From the NCBI RefSeq assembly GCF_044762745.1, contig NZ_JBIWEX010000002.1, positions 62,001 to 126,000 of the forward strand: a stretch of 64,000 nucleotides of DNA, read 5' to 3'. The first letter of the stretch is position 1. Each line of letters starts with the position of its first letter. Positions 35,351 to 44,523 of the stretch are shown here, one piece after another. The stretch comes from Psychrobacillus sp044762745. Lineage in GTDB: Bacteria > Bacillota > Bacilli > Bacillales_A > Planococcaceae. Below the pieces are notes generated by a model. The model searched no databases, had not been told where the DNA came from, and was given only the letters and a program-made list of their open reading frames with translations. Position numbers and translations under genes: made by a program.

Positions 35351-35848
35351 ATGACGAAAAATGAAAAATTTCAACTTGTTGAAAACTACATAGTAGAAAA
35401 CCAAAACGATTATTATCGACTAGCTTTCAGTTATGTAAAAAACAAGGAAAATGCGTTAGATATTATACAAGACAGCATTTTAAAAGCATTAAAATCCATT
35501 GATAACTTGGAAGAAACCCAATATATAAGAACTTGGTTTTATCGAATCGTTATTAATACATCTCTCGATTTTATCCGAAAGCATGGACGTATGCAGGCAT
35601 GGGACGATGATATGCTTCATTCAATTTTGCCGGAGCAACATGATTTAGAAAAAGACTATGATTTATATGAAGCAATTGATCATTTGAGAGAGCCATATAA
35701 AACCATTATTGTATTACGTTATTTGGAGGATTTGAAAATTGATGAAATAGCAGAAATACAGAACGAAAATCCAAATACGATCAAGACAAGAATTTACTCC
35801 GCTTTAAAAAAATTACGAGTAAATATGGAAAAGAAGGTGGAAGCATGA
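35351..35848 (+). CDS. sigV: ECF sigma factor, SigV-like
   Basis: 165 aa. Region 2 is seen as RLAFSYVKNKENALDIIQDSILKALKSI and WFYRIVINTSLDFIRK; region 4 as LREPYKTIIVLRYLEDLKIDEIAEIQNENPNTIKTRIYSALKKLR with its helix-turn-helix. There is no region 1 or 3, as expected for ECF factors. It is followed with a 4-nt overlap by an anti-sigma gene of the RsiV type, the pairing known for the lysozyme-responsive SigV of B. subtilis. The start at 35351 lies 12 nt from the nearest AAGGAG, which is long. The symbol rests on the partner. Confidence 0.82.
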   Translation: MTKNEKFQLVENYIVENQNDYYRLAFSYVKNKENALDIIQDSILKALKSIDNLEETQYIRTWFYRIVINTSLDFIRKHGRMQAWDDDMLHSILPEQHDLEKDYDLYEAIDHLREPYKTIIVLRYLEDLKIDEIAEIQNENPNTIKTRIYSALKKLRVNMEKKVEA

Positions 35849-36711
35849 AGAAATTGCAAGATGCCAAAAAGAAATATGAAGAGATTGAAATACCTAGCGA
35901 GCTAAAAAGTGTAGTAGCAAACTCCATTCAACAAGCTAAAAGAAAGCAGAGGAAACCTTTCAAACAATTGGGAATTGGCTTCGTTGCTGCTGCAGCTCTA
36001 TTTGTTGCAAGTGTTAATATGAGCCCCGCCCTAGCACAATCGCTTTCAACGGTTCCTATGCTTAGTTCAATCGTACAAGTAGTGACTTTTCAAGACTTTA
36101 AGGTTGCAGAGGACACATATAGTGCGGATTTAAAAACGCCAAAAGTAACTGGACTCGAAAATAAAGAATTAGAAAATATGCTAAACGAGAAATATATTAA
36201 AGAAAACGAAGCGCTATATGAAGGCTTCCAACAAGAGATGGAAGTACTAAAAGAGGCTGGTGGGGGGCATTTAGGCGTTGCATCTACGTATGAAATAGTA
36301 ACAGATACGGACGATATACTTTCCATTAGTCGCTATGAAGTGAATGCAGCTGGGTCATCTTTTACAACAATGCGTACAGATACAATCGATAAGAAAAATG
36401 AAATTCTTATCACCTTGCCGAGCTTGTTTAAAGATGATGCATATATCGAAGCGATTTCGACTTATATTAAGGAAGAAATGGTTAGACAAATGGCAGCAGA
36501 TGAAAATGTGAGGTATTGGATTGCAAGTGAAGAAGAGATTGGTTTTGAAGCAATTCGCCCGGACCAAACTTTCTCGATTACAGCTAATCATAAGTTAACC
36601 ATTTCTTTCGATAAATATGAAGTGGCACCTGGGTCTAGTGGGGTTATTACGTTTGAAATTCCAACAGATGTTATAAAAGAATATTTAATAAGTAATTACT
36701 ATATAAAATGA
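35845..36711 (+). CDS. rsiV: RsiV-like anti-sigma factor (DUF3298)
   Basis: 288 aa. The N-terminal 45 residues are cytoplasmic and basic, for sigma binding. A single helix (LGIGFVAAAALFVASVNM) ends near a signal-peptidase-like ALAQS site. The extracellular part holds a DUF3298-type domain: PKVTGLENKELENMLNEKYIKE, ISRYEVNAAGSS and ILITLPSLFKDDAYIEAI. In B. subtilis RsiV binds lysozyme, is cleaved by signal peptidase and RasP, and frees SigV. The same layout here suggests a direct outside sensor. It is the last gene before a terminator. Confidence 0.85.
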   Translation: MKKLQDAKKKYEEIEIPSELKSVVANSIQQAKRKQRKPFKQLGIGFVAAAALFVASVNMSPALAQSLSTVPMLSSIVQVVTFQDFKVAEDTYSADLKTPKVTGLENKELENMLNEKYIKENEALYEGFQQEMEVLKEAGGGHLGVASTYEIVTDTDDILSISRYEVNAAGSSFTTMRTDTIDKKNEILITLPSLFKDDAYIEAISTYIKEEMVRQMAADENVRYWIASEEEIGFEAIRPDQTFSITANHKLTISFDKYEVAPGSSGVITFEIPTDVIKEYLISNYYIK

Positions 36712-36766
36712 TGACAGGCGCATAATTGGATTCGACTCGTTGACTATCCTATTATAATCTTTACTC

Positions 36767-36810
36767 AAAACAGCTCCTTCTCACAAACTTGTGAGAAGGA
36801 GCTGTTTTTG
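36767..36810. terminator. bidirectional intrinsic terminator
   Basis: AAACAGCTCCTTCTCAC and GTGAGAAGGAGCTGTTT arms with a 6-nt loop. Serves rsiV-like (plus) and the PCYCGC lipoprotein gene (minus). Confidence 0.93.
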
Positions 36811-36814
36811 CTAG

Positions 36815-37318
36815 TTAAGATGGCATTCGTGTTTTAGTTGGTACTGCATAACCTTCTTTATAAGCTTCGTCAATTGCGTTTCGAATTTCTACTAATGACT
36901 TACCTTCTTGTACCATTTTAATAGAAGTGACAGCAGTTTCTAAGCAAGCTGCGCAACGTGTTCCGTGGTCATCCCACACAACTTCTCCGTTTTCTTTTAT
37001 CTCGTGAACGAAACAGTTAAAGTTATCCCTATGTCCTGCACTATCACCGCAACCGCAGTAACAAGGCATCCACTTCAACACATCATGCGATTTTGCTGCC
37101 GCTTGATAAACAAGTTGCATATCTTCTGACTGATTGTCTAAAAATGTTGGCATCACTTCTGTTGATGCTGTCGTTTCATGGATATCGCCATTTGCTAAAT
37201 GTGAAATATGGTCTTTATGATGATCTTCATGCTCTTCATGATTTTCTTCCGTTGCTTTCTGCCCACATGCTGAAAGCACTAATATGGAAATGATGCATAT
37301 AAATAGTATTTTTTTCAT
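36815..37318 (-). CDS. PCYCGC-motif lipoprotein
   Basis: 167 aa. A signal peptide ends in LVLSACGQ, then a histidine-rich linker (EENHEEHEDHHKDHISH) that could bind metal. The named motif WMPCYCGCGDSAGHRDNFNCF is complete, and a second Cys pair follows (TRCAACLETA). It matches the PCYCGC lipoprotein family found across spore-forming Bacillales. The cluster of six Cys suggests a metal or redox site on the outer membrane face, but no function is established. It sits 21 nt downstream of fumC and may be read from the same transcript. Confidence 0.87.
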   Translation of the reverse strand: MKKILFICIISILVLSACGQKATEENHEEHEDHHKDHISHLANGDIHETTASTEVMPTFLDNQSEDMQLVYQAAAKSHDVLKWMPCYCGCGDSAGHRDNFNCFVHEIKENGEVVWDDHGTRCAACLETAVTSIKMVQEGKSLVEIRNAIDEAYKEGYAVPTKTRMPS

Positions 37319-37339
37319 GTTAGAGAATTCCTCTTCGAT

Positions 37340-38716
37340 TTAAATCATTTTTTCTGGGCGGACAATTTCATCGAACTTTTCAGCAGTTAATAAATCAAGC
37401 GCTACTGCTGCTTCTTTCAATGTCGTGCCATTTTTATGTGCATGCTTCGCAATTTTCGCTGCATTTTCATAGCCTATATACGGATTTAATGCAGTCACTA
37501 GCATAAGCGAATTGTTTACATGGTGTTCGATCGTTTCTAGGTTTGGTTCAATTCCTACTGCACAATTGTTGTTAAAGCTAATGATTGCATCGCTTAGTAA
37601 TCCAACTGATTGAAGGAAATTGTGAATGATTACTGGTTTAAAAACATTCAACTGATAATTTCCTTGACTCGCTGCAAAACTTATCGTTGTGTCATTACCC
37701 ATTACTTGGGCAACAACCATTGTCATTGCTTCACTTTGCGTTGGATTTACTTTACCCGGCATAATGGAGCTTCCTGGTTCATTTTCCGGAATAGAGATTT
37801 CCCCGATACCCGAGCGTGGACCACTTGCAAGTAAGCGAACATCATTGGCGATTTTCATTAAGTCTGCAGCAAGTGCTTTTACTGCCCCGTGCACATACAC
37901 AACATCGTCATAGCTTGTTAAAGAGTGGAATTTATTTTTTGCAGAAGTAAATTCAATTCCTAACGCTTTTGAAATCTCGGCTGCAACTAAATCACCAAAT
38001 TCTTTTGGAGCATTTAGCCCTGTACCTACTGCTGTACCACCAATTGCAAGTTCTTTCATGTCTTGCACACTTTGAGTAATCATTTTATCTGATTTTTCTA
38101 GCATACGATGCCATCCGCTAAACTCTTGTCCTAGTGAAAGAGGCGTTGCGTCTTGCAAGTGCGTACGTCCGATTTTCACAATGTCCATGAATTTCTCAGA
38201 TTTCTTACCAAGTGTTTCTTTTAATACATCAATTGCTGGCAGTAGTTGTTTTTCTACAGCGAGTACTCCTGCAATATGTAAAGCTGTTGGGAATGTATCA
38301 TTAGAGCTTTGAGATTTATTGACGTCATCATTTGGGTGAAGTCGTTCGTCGCTTCCTTGTTGTTCCAAAATTTGATTACCCCGGTGAGCGATGACTTCGT
38401 TTACATTCATATTGGATTGAGTACCGCTACCTGTCTGCCATACGACTAACGGAAAATGAGCATCTAGTTTTCCTGCTAGAATTTCATCTGCTGCTATTGC
38501 AATAGCATCTTTTTTACCTTCTGATAGATTTCCTAGAGAGTGACTAACTATTGCAGCAGATTTTTTTAATAGGGCAAGTCCATGGATAACACCAATTGGC
38601 ATTTTTTCATTGCCAATTTTAAAGTTTTCTTTGGACCTTTGTGTTTGTGCACCCCAAAGACTTTCTTGCGGAACTTGAATTTCTCCCATAGAATCATGTT
38701 CAATACGATAAGACAT
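37340..38716 (-). CDS. fumC: class II fumarate hydratase
   Basis: 458 aa, full length, of the fumarase/aspartase superfamily. It interconverts fumarate and malate in the TCA cycle and needs no iron. The superfamily signature GSSIMPGKVNPTQSEA is intact, as are TGSGTQSNMNVNEV and GRTHLQDATPLSLGQE with the catalytic His. The start codon follows AAAGGAGAGAG. The B. subtilis name is citG. It overlaps nothing, and a PCYCGC lipoprotein gene follows 21 nt later. Confidence 0.96.
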   Translation of the reverse strand: MSYRIEHDSMGEIQVPQESLWGAQTQRSKENFKIGNEKMPIGVIHGLALLKKSAAIVSHSLGNLSEGKKDAIAIAADEILAGKLDAHFPLVVWQTGSGTQSNMNVNEVIAHRGNQILEQQGSDERLHPNDDVNKSQSSNDTFPTALHIAGVLAVEKQLLPAIDVLKETLGKKSEKFMDIVKIGRTHLQDATPLSLGQEFSGWHRMLEKSDKMITQSVQDMKELAIGGTAVGTGLNAPKEFGDLVAAEISKALGIEFTSAKNKFHSLTSYDDVVYVHGAVKALAADLMKIANDVRLLASGPRSGIGEISIPENEPGSSIMPGKVNPTQSEAMTMVVAQVMGNDTTISFAASQGNYQLNVFKPVIIHNFLQSVGLLSDAIISFNNNCAVGIEPNLETIEHHVNNSLMLVTALNPYIGYENAAKIAKHAHKNGTTLKEAAVALDLLTAEKFDEIVRPEKMI

Positions 38717-38731
38717 TTTTCTCTCTCCTTT

Positions 38732-39664
38732 TTAATCCCATTTATTATTTTTTTCTTCTAGCATTTTCAAAAACTCATCCACTACAACCGGGTTAAATTG
38801 AGTGCCTTTTCCGTCTTTCATTTCTTGAATAGCTTCTTCGATCGTCATAGCGCCTCTATATACACGGTTCGTCGTCATGGCGTCGAACGCATCCACGACA
38901 GCAACAATAGAAGCTTCCAATGAAATTTCGCTCCCCATTAACCCATATGGATATCCTTTTCCATCATATCGTTCATGATGCTCTTCTACAATAAAAGCGG
39001 CTTTTCGTATTCGATCTATATGATGGTTTCTCATCAATTCCGCACCTAAAGTAGTGTGCATTTTGATGACTTTCCATTCTGCGTTTGTCAGTTTACTTGG
39101 TTTGTTTAAAACTTCTAGTGGAATAGCTAGTTTTCCTATGTCGTGAAAATAAGAACCAATACTGATAACAGCTAAACTTTCTTGAGGACTAATTCGTTTC
39201 CATAGTTCAATAGAGTAATCTCTAATACGGGCACAATGATGGTAGGTATATCCATCCACTTCTTGTATTTTTCGTGCATCCCGCTGAATAATTTCTCTTT
39301 CAGTAAAGCTTCGCTCGAAAACGAAAGAAGTCATTTCAAACAGGATTTCCACCGTTTCTTTTGCATAACAAGTGTGAACTGCATGATCCATACTTGCATC
39401 AATGACATCACCAGGATATAAAATAATTTTATCTCCATCTTTATCTATCTCTAACTCGCCAAATAGAATTGTATACTTTTCTGTATATTCAACATGATCG
39501 TTTGGATGATAATTGATCCAAGAGGTGCTCCCGGGAAATAAAGTATATAAGGAGTATGTAATACCATTTGCACTCCCTATGTAAGTCGTCACAGATTTAT
39601 CTGTCACAACTTTTGGCAAATGCATCTTTTGTTTGAGATCCTGCAACTGTTTAATTGTTAGCAT
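38732..39664 (-). CDS. cupin-HD-GYP domain protein, probable signalling phosphodiesterase
   Basis: 310 aa from the ATG at 39664, 8 nt after GGAGG; an upstream ATG at 39679 has no ribosome site. Residues 1-120 resemble a cupin barrel (TLFPGSTSWINYHP, KYTILFGELEIDKDGDKIILYPGDVIDASMDHAVHTC). Residues 150-300 are an HD-GYP domain: YFHDIGKLAIP, MHTTLGAELM, EEHHERYDGKGYPYGL and VAVVDAFDAMTTNRVYR. HD-GYP proteins degrade cyclic di-GMP or related dinucleotides. The cupin in front may sense a small ligand. It is 16 nt upstream of fumC, so they are probably one transcript. Confidence 0.85.
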   Translation of the reverse strand: MLTIKQLQDLKQKMHLPKVVTDKSVTTYIGSANGITYSLYTLFPGSTSWINYHPNDHVEYTEKYTILFGELEIDKDGDKIILYPGDVIDASMDHAVHTCYAKETVEILFEMTSFVFERSFTEREIIQRDARKIQEVDGYTYHHCARIRDYSIELWKRISPQESLAVISIGSYFHDIGKLAIPLEVLNKPSKLTNAEWKVIKMHTTLGAELMRNHHIDRIRKAAFIVEEHHERYDGKGYPYGLMGSEISLEASIVAVVDAFDAMTTNRVYRGAMTIEEAIQEMKDGKGTQFNPVVVDEFLKMLEEKNNKWD

Positions 39665-39746
39665 GCTATTTGCCTCCATTCATTTGACAATATCCCACAT
39701 AATATATATATATTATATAGTTTATTTAGAATAAATGAAATATGAC

Positions 39747-39783
39747 GAAAAAAGCTCAGAATAATTTTCTGAACTTTTTTCCT
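39747..39783 (-). terminator. intrinsic terminator of yuaF-floT
   Basis: On the minus strand AAAGTTCAGAAAA and TTCTGAGCTTTTTT arms with a small loop, ending in T-rich sequence, 8 nt past the floT stop. Confidence 0.8.
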
Positions 39784-39790
39784 TTAGATG

Positions 39791-41317
39791 CTATTCAGCT
39801 ATCTGATCATTGGACTTTTTTACTTCTTCCGTCAGTTGTTCGATACTTGGTCGAATATTCCCTTTACCAGAGTAGTTTTCAAGCATTTCTTTTACATCGA
39901 TTCCCGATGAAGCTTTTAACGTTTCTTGTAAGGTAGACATTAAGTTAGTTGCATAAGAAGTCACCTTATTTGCACCGCCACCTTCTCCACTTCCAGTATC
40001 GACTACCGTAATTTTGTCGATATTAGAAAGTGGACTCGCAATTTGTTTTGCATATTCCGGTAACATATGGACAATCATATCTAGAACCGCTGCTTGACCG
40101 TACATATCAAATGCTTCGGCAATTTTGCGTTTTGCTTCGGCTTCGGCGAGACCCTTTAGGCGAATAATATCTGCTTCAGATTCCCCTTGTGCTCTTTGGG
40201 AATCGGCTTTTGCAAGACCATCTAAGCGGACTTTTTCTGCATCGGCTTTCGCTTTTGCTTCAATTCGATACTTTTCAGCGTCGGCTTCGGCAATTTCGCG
40301 GGATTTAGAAGCTGCTGCATTTTGTTCAATTGCATAACGATCAGCATCTGCTTTTTTCTTTACTTCGGAATCATATTGTCTCTCACGACGTAATATTTCT
40401 TTTTCTTCTAGCTCAATTTGTTTTTGACGCTCAATAATTTGTATTTGCATTTCTTGCTCTGTTACTTCCTGTTTCGAGCGTGCGGTTTCCAGTTCGTATG
40501 CTTGGTCGGCACGTGCTTTTGCAATATCTTGTTCGCGACGGTATTCCGCCACTTTCAGTTGATTGTCTTTTTCTGCTTCTGCAATTTCAGTTGCGCGTTC
40601 AATCTCAGCACGCTGCGCATCTTTGGAAGCTTCGGCACGTTTAATACGTGTTTCTTTTTCTGCTTCCGCTGTTGCAATATCTGCATCTCTTTTCACTTGT
40701 GCAATTCTTGGTCTACCTAACGAATCTAAGTAACCATTTTTATCACGAACATCCTTAATTGTAAAAGAAACGATGACTAATCCCATTTTAGCTAAATCTT
40801 GTGATGCAACTCGTTGTACTTCTTGTGAGAATTTGTCCCGGTTTTTATAAATTTCTTCTACTGTCATGGATCCTAAAATGGAGCGTAGATGACCTTCTAA
40901 TACTTCTTTTGCTTCATTCTCACGATCTTGTTTTGATTTACCTAGAAATTGTTCTGCTGCAGTTGCAATTTCCGAAATAGAGCCACCAATTTTTATAATT
41001 GCCGTTCCATCCGCCATCACAGGTACACCTTGCTCTGTGTATACTTCAGGTGTCGTAACTTCCAGCTTACTTGATAAAAGACTTAGTGGTACTCCTTGTT
41101 GAAACACCGGAAATACGAAAGTTCCTCCACCGCGAATTATTTTAATACGGTTTCCTGAATCGTCCGTATGTACGTTTTTAGATCCTAAATAACTACCTGT
41201 TACGATTAGCGCTTCGTCTGGACCAACAGTTCGGTATTTCGTAATATATACTGCAAGTACAACGATCAAAACAAAAACAACAATTCCAATTACGATTAAC
41301 AATCCCATATCCATCAT
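39791..41317 (-). CDS. floT: flotillin FloT
   Basis: 508 aa, the length of B. subtilis FloT (YuaG). An N-terminal hydrophobic hairpin (LLIVIGIVVFVLIVVLAVYI) is followed by an SPFH/PHB domain (YRTVGPDEALIVTGSYLGSK onward). A long Ala/Glu/Arg-rich coiled-coil stretch (about residues 200-390; EAE, AEAEK and ADAEKYRIEA repeats) comes next, then a C-terminal oligomerisation tail. FloT organises membrane microdomains and fluidity. It follows yuaF by 18 nt, the conserved order. A SigW promoter upstream of yuaF would express both under envelope stress. Confidence 0.95.
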   Translation of the reverse strand: MMDMGLLIVIGIVVFVLIVVLAVYITKYRTVGPDEALIVTGSYLGSKNVHTDDSGNRIKIIRGGGTFVFPVFQQGVPLSLLSSKLEVTTPEVYTEQGVPVMADGTAIIKIGGSISEIATAAEQFLGKSKQDRENEAKEVLEGHLRSILGSMTVEEIYKNRDKFSQEVQRVASQDLAKMGLVIVSFTIKDVRDKNGYLDSLGRPRIAQVKRDADIATAEAEKETRIKRAEASKDAQRAEIERATEIAEAEKDNQLKVAEYRREQDIAKARADQAYELETARSKQEVTEQEMQIQIIERQKQIELEEKEILRRERQYDSEVKKKADADRYAIEQNAAASKSREIAEADAEKYRIEAKAKADAEKVRLDGLAKADSQRAQGESEADIIRLKGLAEAEAKRKIAEAFDMYGQAAVLDMIVHMLPEYAKQIASPLSNIDKITVVDTGSGEGGGANKVTSYATNLMSTLQETLKASSGIDVKEMLENYSGKGNIRPSIEQLTEEVKKSNDQIAE

Positions 41318-41335
41318 TTTATATTCCCCCTAATA

Positions 41336-41845
41336 TTATTTTAAAGGCTCATATTCTTTTACAAAAAATGTACCGTCTTCCACATCAATTATTAACACCC
41401 GTTTATCATAATCTATCTCTTCTCGGTCATATCCTGTTGCCCTTTTCGAAACGATTCCATTCACTGTTTCAATCACTATTTCTCCAAAACCATCCATCGG
41501 AATTGGTACAATTACTCGTGCAACTTGGCCTTGCAGTGACTCATTTGTATAAGCTGTCGAAACTTCGGCAGAAGCTAATGGAACAAGCACAAAGAAATAT
41601 AATAAAAATGTAATAATGCTCGAAACTACAATTGCTACTATAATAATTAGTTCTTCGTTCCAGTTCGTTAATTTTAATAGGATAAACCCGGTTGCACAGA
41701 TAAATAATAAGAAAGTAAGTACAGTCGTGGGATTTAAAATTCCACTATCCATCCCATCAATTGCATCTGCAAACAACACATATAAAATCGTGATTAAACC
41801 AATAGCGATTAACCCATACAAGAAGATTTGCTCTATTTTCCTCAC
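41336..41845 (-). CDS. yuaF: NfeD-family membrane protein YuaF
   Basis: 169 aa. Two to three helices (about residues 8-28, 40-56 and 66-90) precede a C-terminal OB-fold soluble domain (LQGQVARVIVPIPMDGFGEIVIETVNGIVSKRATG). This is the short NfeD form that lacks the protease domain and sits with flotillin genes; it stabilises flotillin assemblies. The start codon is preceded by GAAAGGGGTGAGG, and the SigW promoter lies 31-58 nt further upstream. It is the first gene of a two-gene operon with floT. Confidence 0.93.
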   Translation of the reverse strand: MRKIEQIFLYGLIAIGLITILYVLFADAIDGMDSGILNPTTVLTFLLFICATGFILLKLTNWNEELIIIVAIVVSSIITFLLYFFVLVPLASAEVSTAYTNESLQGQVARVIVPIPMDGFGEIVIETVNGIVSKRATGYDREEIDYDKRVLIIDVEDGTFFVKEYEPLK

Positions 41846-41875
41846 CCCTTTCTCTTTTGTATTTTTATAATCTTA

Positions 41876-41903
41876 TATACGGGATAACTCACGGAAAGTT
41901 TCA
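41876..41903 (-). promoter_or_regulatory. SigW-type promoter of yuaF-floT
   Basis: On the minus strand TGAAAC (41903-41898) and CGTATA (41881-41876) are exactly 16 nt apart, a perfect match to the SigW consensus. The predicted start at about 41868 gives a 22-nt leader. The same operon is SigW-controlled in B. subtilis. Confidence 0.92.
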
Positions 41904-42111
41904 TATTTTTTAATTTTTATAAATACTCAAATTCAATTCGATAAAAAGCGCTTTCATTCAACAATTTCTATCCTTATTTCAGGTAGTAATGTTACAGCAT
42001 TGTAAATTTTGATAATAAAACGTAAAAAGTGTGTAGGTTTTGTAATTTTTTTGGTATGCTATTTGAGGAAAAACGTTGAAAAATAAACTTTAAAGTCCAG
42101 GAGGCTTTTTT

Positions 42112-42732
42112 ATGATTGGTTCAAAAAAAACAGATCCTTTTTTCGCATCATTGTTAAATATCGCTAAAAATGTGCAAGAAGCAACGCACTATGCAGATGA
42201 CTTCCGTATTCAATCGATTTCAGATTTAAAGGAAATCAGTGTTCATGTCAAAAACTATGAGACAGCAGGAGACAAATTAATTCATGAGTTGATTGTCATG
42301 CTGAACAAATCGTTTATGACTCCTATTGAACGAGAAGACATTTTACAATTAGCCATTAGAATGGATGATATTCTAGATGGTATTGATGATTTTACAGCTA
42401 ATTTAGAAATGTTCTCTCTTCTTGAAATCGATGACTCTATGCGTACGTTTTTGGGATATATTGTAAAAAGTACGGATGAAATCGTAAAAGCAATGGAACT
42501 GCTTGCACAGAAGAAACTACTTAAAATGCATGAACATTCAGTTCTTATTAAAGATTATGAACGTAAATGTGATGAAGTACTTCGTTCATCGATTAAACAA
42601 CTGTTTTTAAAGGAAAAAGACCCGATTCGAATTATTCAATTTAAAGATATATATGAAAAACTAGAAGAAGTTGCAGATTATTGTCAAAACGTAGCTACTA
42701 CGATTGAAGCAATTATCATGCGAAATGCGTAG
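42112..42732 (+). CDS. ykaA: DUF47/PhoU-like Pit accessory protein (YkaA-like)
   Basis: 206 aa, all-helical, PhoU-like DUF47 family. Acidic and basic heptads (HVKNYETAGDKLIHELIVML, IRMDDILDGIDDF, KDYERKCDEVLRSSIKQLF) fit the six-helix fold with metal-binding E/D...xxxD pairs. DUF47 proteins modulate the adjacent low-affinity phosphate transporter. It precedes pit by 11 nt and the order ykaA-pit is that of B. subtilis. The start has CAGGAGG upstream. Confidence 0.93.
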   Translation: MIGSKKTDPFFASLLNIAKNVQEATHYADDFRIQSISDLKEISVHVKNYETAGDKLIHELIVMLNKSFMTPIEREDILQLAIRMDDILDGIDDFTANLEMFSLLEIDDSMRTFLGYIVKSTDEIVKAMELLAQKKLLKMHEHSVLIKDYERKCDEVLRSSIKQLFLKEKDPIRIIQFKDIYEKLEEVADYCQNVATTIEAIIMRNA

Positions 42733-42743
42733 GAGCACGTCTT

Positions 42744-43742
42744 ATGGATTCTATTTTAATTCTTACAATTCTTGTTGTCGTTTTTGCTTTAGCCTTCGAT
42801 TTCATAAACGGTTTTCATGATACGGCTAACGCTATTGCAACTTCAGTTTCAACAAGAGCGTTAAAACCAAGAGTTGCGGTATTAATGGCCGCTACTATGA
42901 ACTTTGTTGGAGCGCTTACTTTTACCGGAGTTGCAAAAACAATTACAAAGGATATCGTTGATCCATTCTTATTACAAAATGGTTCCCTAATTATTTTAGC
43001 CGCTTTACTTTCCGCTATTATATGGAACTTATTAACTTGGTATTTCGGTATCCCTTCCAGTTCTTCACATACTTTAATCGGTTCTATCGCCGGTGCCGCT
43101 GTATCTGCTGCTGGATTTGCGATTTTGAACTGGGAAGGATTTATTAAGATCCTTCAAGCACTAATCATTTCACCATTTTTAGCGCTAGCAGTTGGATTTT
43201 TAATGATGTCTTTATTCAAAGTAATTTTTAAAAAGACAAGCTTACATGGGACAAATAAAGGATTCCGTATATTTCAAATTGGGACTGCCGCTTTACAATC
43301 GTTTACACACGGTACAAATGATGCGCAAAAAGCAATGGGGATTATTACAATGGCTTTAATCGCAGCGCAATTACAGACTACGGATGATATCCAGATGTGG
43401 GTACGAATTGCCGCAGCTACTGCTATGGGGATAGGTACATCCATTGGAGGTTATAAAATCATTAAAACAGTTGGCGGTAAAATTATGAAGATCCGTCCTA
43501 TTAACGGGGCGGCCGCTGATTTGTCATCTGCCATGATTATTTTTGGAGCAACAACTATTCATTTACCAGTTTCCACGACACATGTTATTTCTTCCGCTAT
43601 TATGGGAGTTGGAACTGCCCAACGTGCGAAAGGTGTTAAATGGGGCGTTGCGAAAAAAATCGTTCTAACTTGGATTATTACGTTACCGATTTCTGCTGTA
43701 TTAGCAGCAGTTATTTTCCAAATACTGAACTTGTTCTTTTAA
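42744..43742 (+). CDS. pit: low-affinity inorganic phosphate transporter Pit
   Basis: 332 aa with about ten helices and the two inverted PHO4 repeats: FDFINGFHDTANAIATSVSTRAL near the N-terminus and FTHGTNDAQKAMGIITMAL in the middle. GIPSSSSHTLIGSIAGAAVS and LPVSTTHVISSAIMG are the paired signature loops. It co-transports neutral metal-phosphate with protons. Second gene of the operon with ykaA, ending in a strong terminator. Confidence 0.95.
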   Translation: MDSILILTILVVVFALAFDFINGFHDTANAIATSVSTRALKPRVAVLMAATMNFVGALTFTGVAKTITKDIVDPFLLQNGSLIILAALLSAIIWNLLTWYFGIPSSSSHTLIGSIAGAAVSAAGFAILNWEGFIKILQALIISPFLALAVGFLMMSLFKVIFKKTSLHGTNKGFRIFQIGTAALQSFTHGTNDAQKAMGIITMALIAAQLQTTDDIQMWVRIAAATAMGIGTSIGGYKIIKTVGGKIMKIRPINGAAADLSSAMIIFGATTIHLPVSTTHVISSAIMGVGTAQRAKGVKWGVAKKIVLTWIITLPISAVLAAVIFQILNLFF

Positions 43743-43745
43743 GTA

Positions 43746-43778
43746 GAAAACCTCGTCCGAATGGCGAGGTTTTTTTGT
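43746..43778 (+). terminator. intrinsic terminator of ykaA-pit
   Basis: AAAACCTCG and CGAGGTTTT arms with a short loop and a run of seven or more T. It lies 4 nt past the pit stop codon. Confidence 0.88.
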
Positions 43779-43783
43779 TTCGT

Positions 43784-44416
43784 TTATTCTTTTATGATCA
43801 AACCGAGTGATTTTGCAAATCCAATTGCTTGTTCAGTCGATACTGTACAATCCGCAAGATTTTCCATCGTAACAGTAAGTTGTTCATATGTGTTCGTGCT
43901 TAAATCTATTCCTTTTAAATCGGTCTCGGTGAAATTTGCACCGTCTAGTTCGCAATTTTCCAAACTGACTTTATCGAAGGATGCTTCTATAAAGTCAGCA
44001 CGATTGATAACTGTCTGTTTAAATGCTACTTTTTTTAATTTAGAAAAACTCATACTCATATAATTTGCGATGGAGTCTTCTATCTTCACATCTGTTAGTT
44101 TACTTGCAGAAATATTCGTTCCTAATAGCTTGGAGTTGCTAATCTCTACTCGATGAAATACTGCATCTCCAAAATCTACATTGGACAAATCACATTTTTC
44201 AAACAAGCAGTCCACGAATTCGACTTGATGGAATCGAACCCCTTCCATGGAAACACCTTGGAAGTGAATTTGATCAAATATGATTTTATCTTCATACTCC
44301 TCTTCCAACTCCAAAAATGTTACGATCCCTTCTGATACGTAATAATCTTCTAAAAGTGCACTCTTTACATCCAGTTCAGGTAAAAAGCTACGTAGCTTTG
44401 GTGGAGTAATTTTCAA
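43784..44416 (-). CDS. pentapeptide-repeat protein, Qnr-like
   Basis: 210 aa, nearly all made of degenerate A(D/N)LxX-type pentapeptides: FQGVSMEGVRFHQVEFVD, CDLSNVDFGDAVFHRVEI, KLLGTNISASKLTDVKIED, NCELDGANFTETDLKGIDLS. These fold into a right-handed quadrilateral helix. Size and two-part layout resemble chromosomal Qnr-like proteins of Gram-positives, which mimic DNA and can protect gyrase from quinolones, but many family members have other roles. The C-terminal 35 residues lack clear repeats and may be a dimerisation cap. Single-gene unit. Confidence 0.83.
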   Translation of the reverse strand: MKITPPKLRSFLPELDVKSALLEDYYVSEGIVTFLELEEEYEDKIIFDQIHFQGVSMEGVRFHQVEFVDCLFEKCDLSNVDFGDAVFHRVEISNSKLLGTNISASKLTDVKIEDSIANYMSMSFSKLKKVAFKQTVINRADFIEASFDKVSLENCELDGANFTETDLKGIDLSTNTYEQLTVTMENLADCTVSTEQAIGFAKSLGLIIKE

Positions 44417-44523
44417 TTAGGATCCTCCCTTTCTTTGTTCCTCTTATCTTAACATCATATTAGTATATTCTCTCTGCTTTTTAGTACAATAAAGAAAGTT
44501 ATTTAGTATGAGGAGGAAACTTT

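Noticed and set aside
40125..40720. Plus-strand frames inside floT, rich in Phe and Ala
   Set aside because: They mirror the coiled-coil codon repeats of floT on the other strand and lack ribosome sites.
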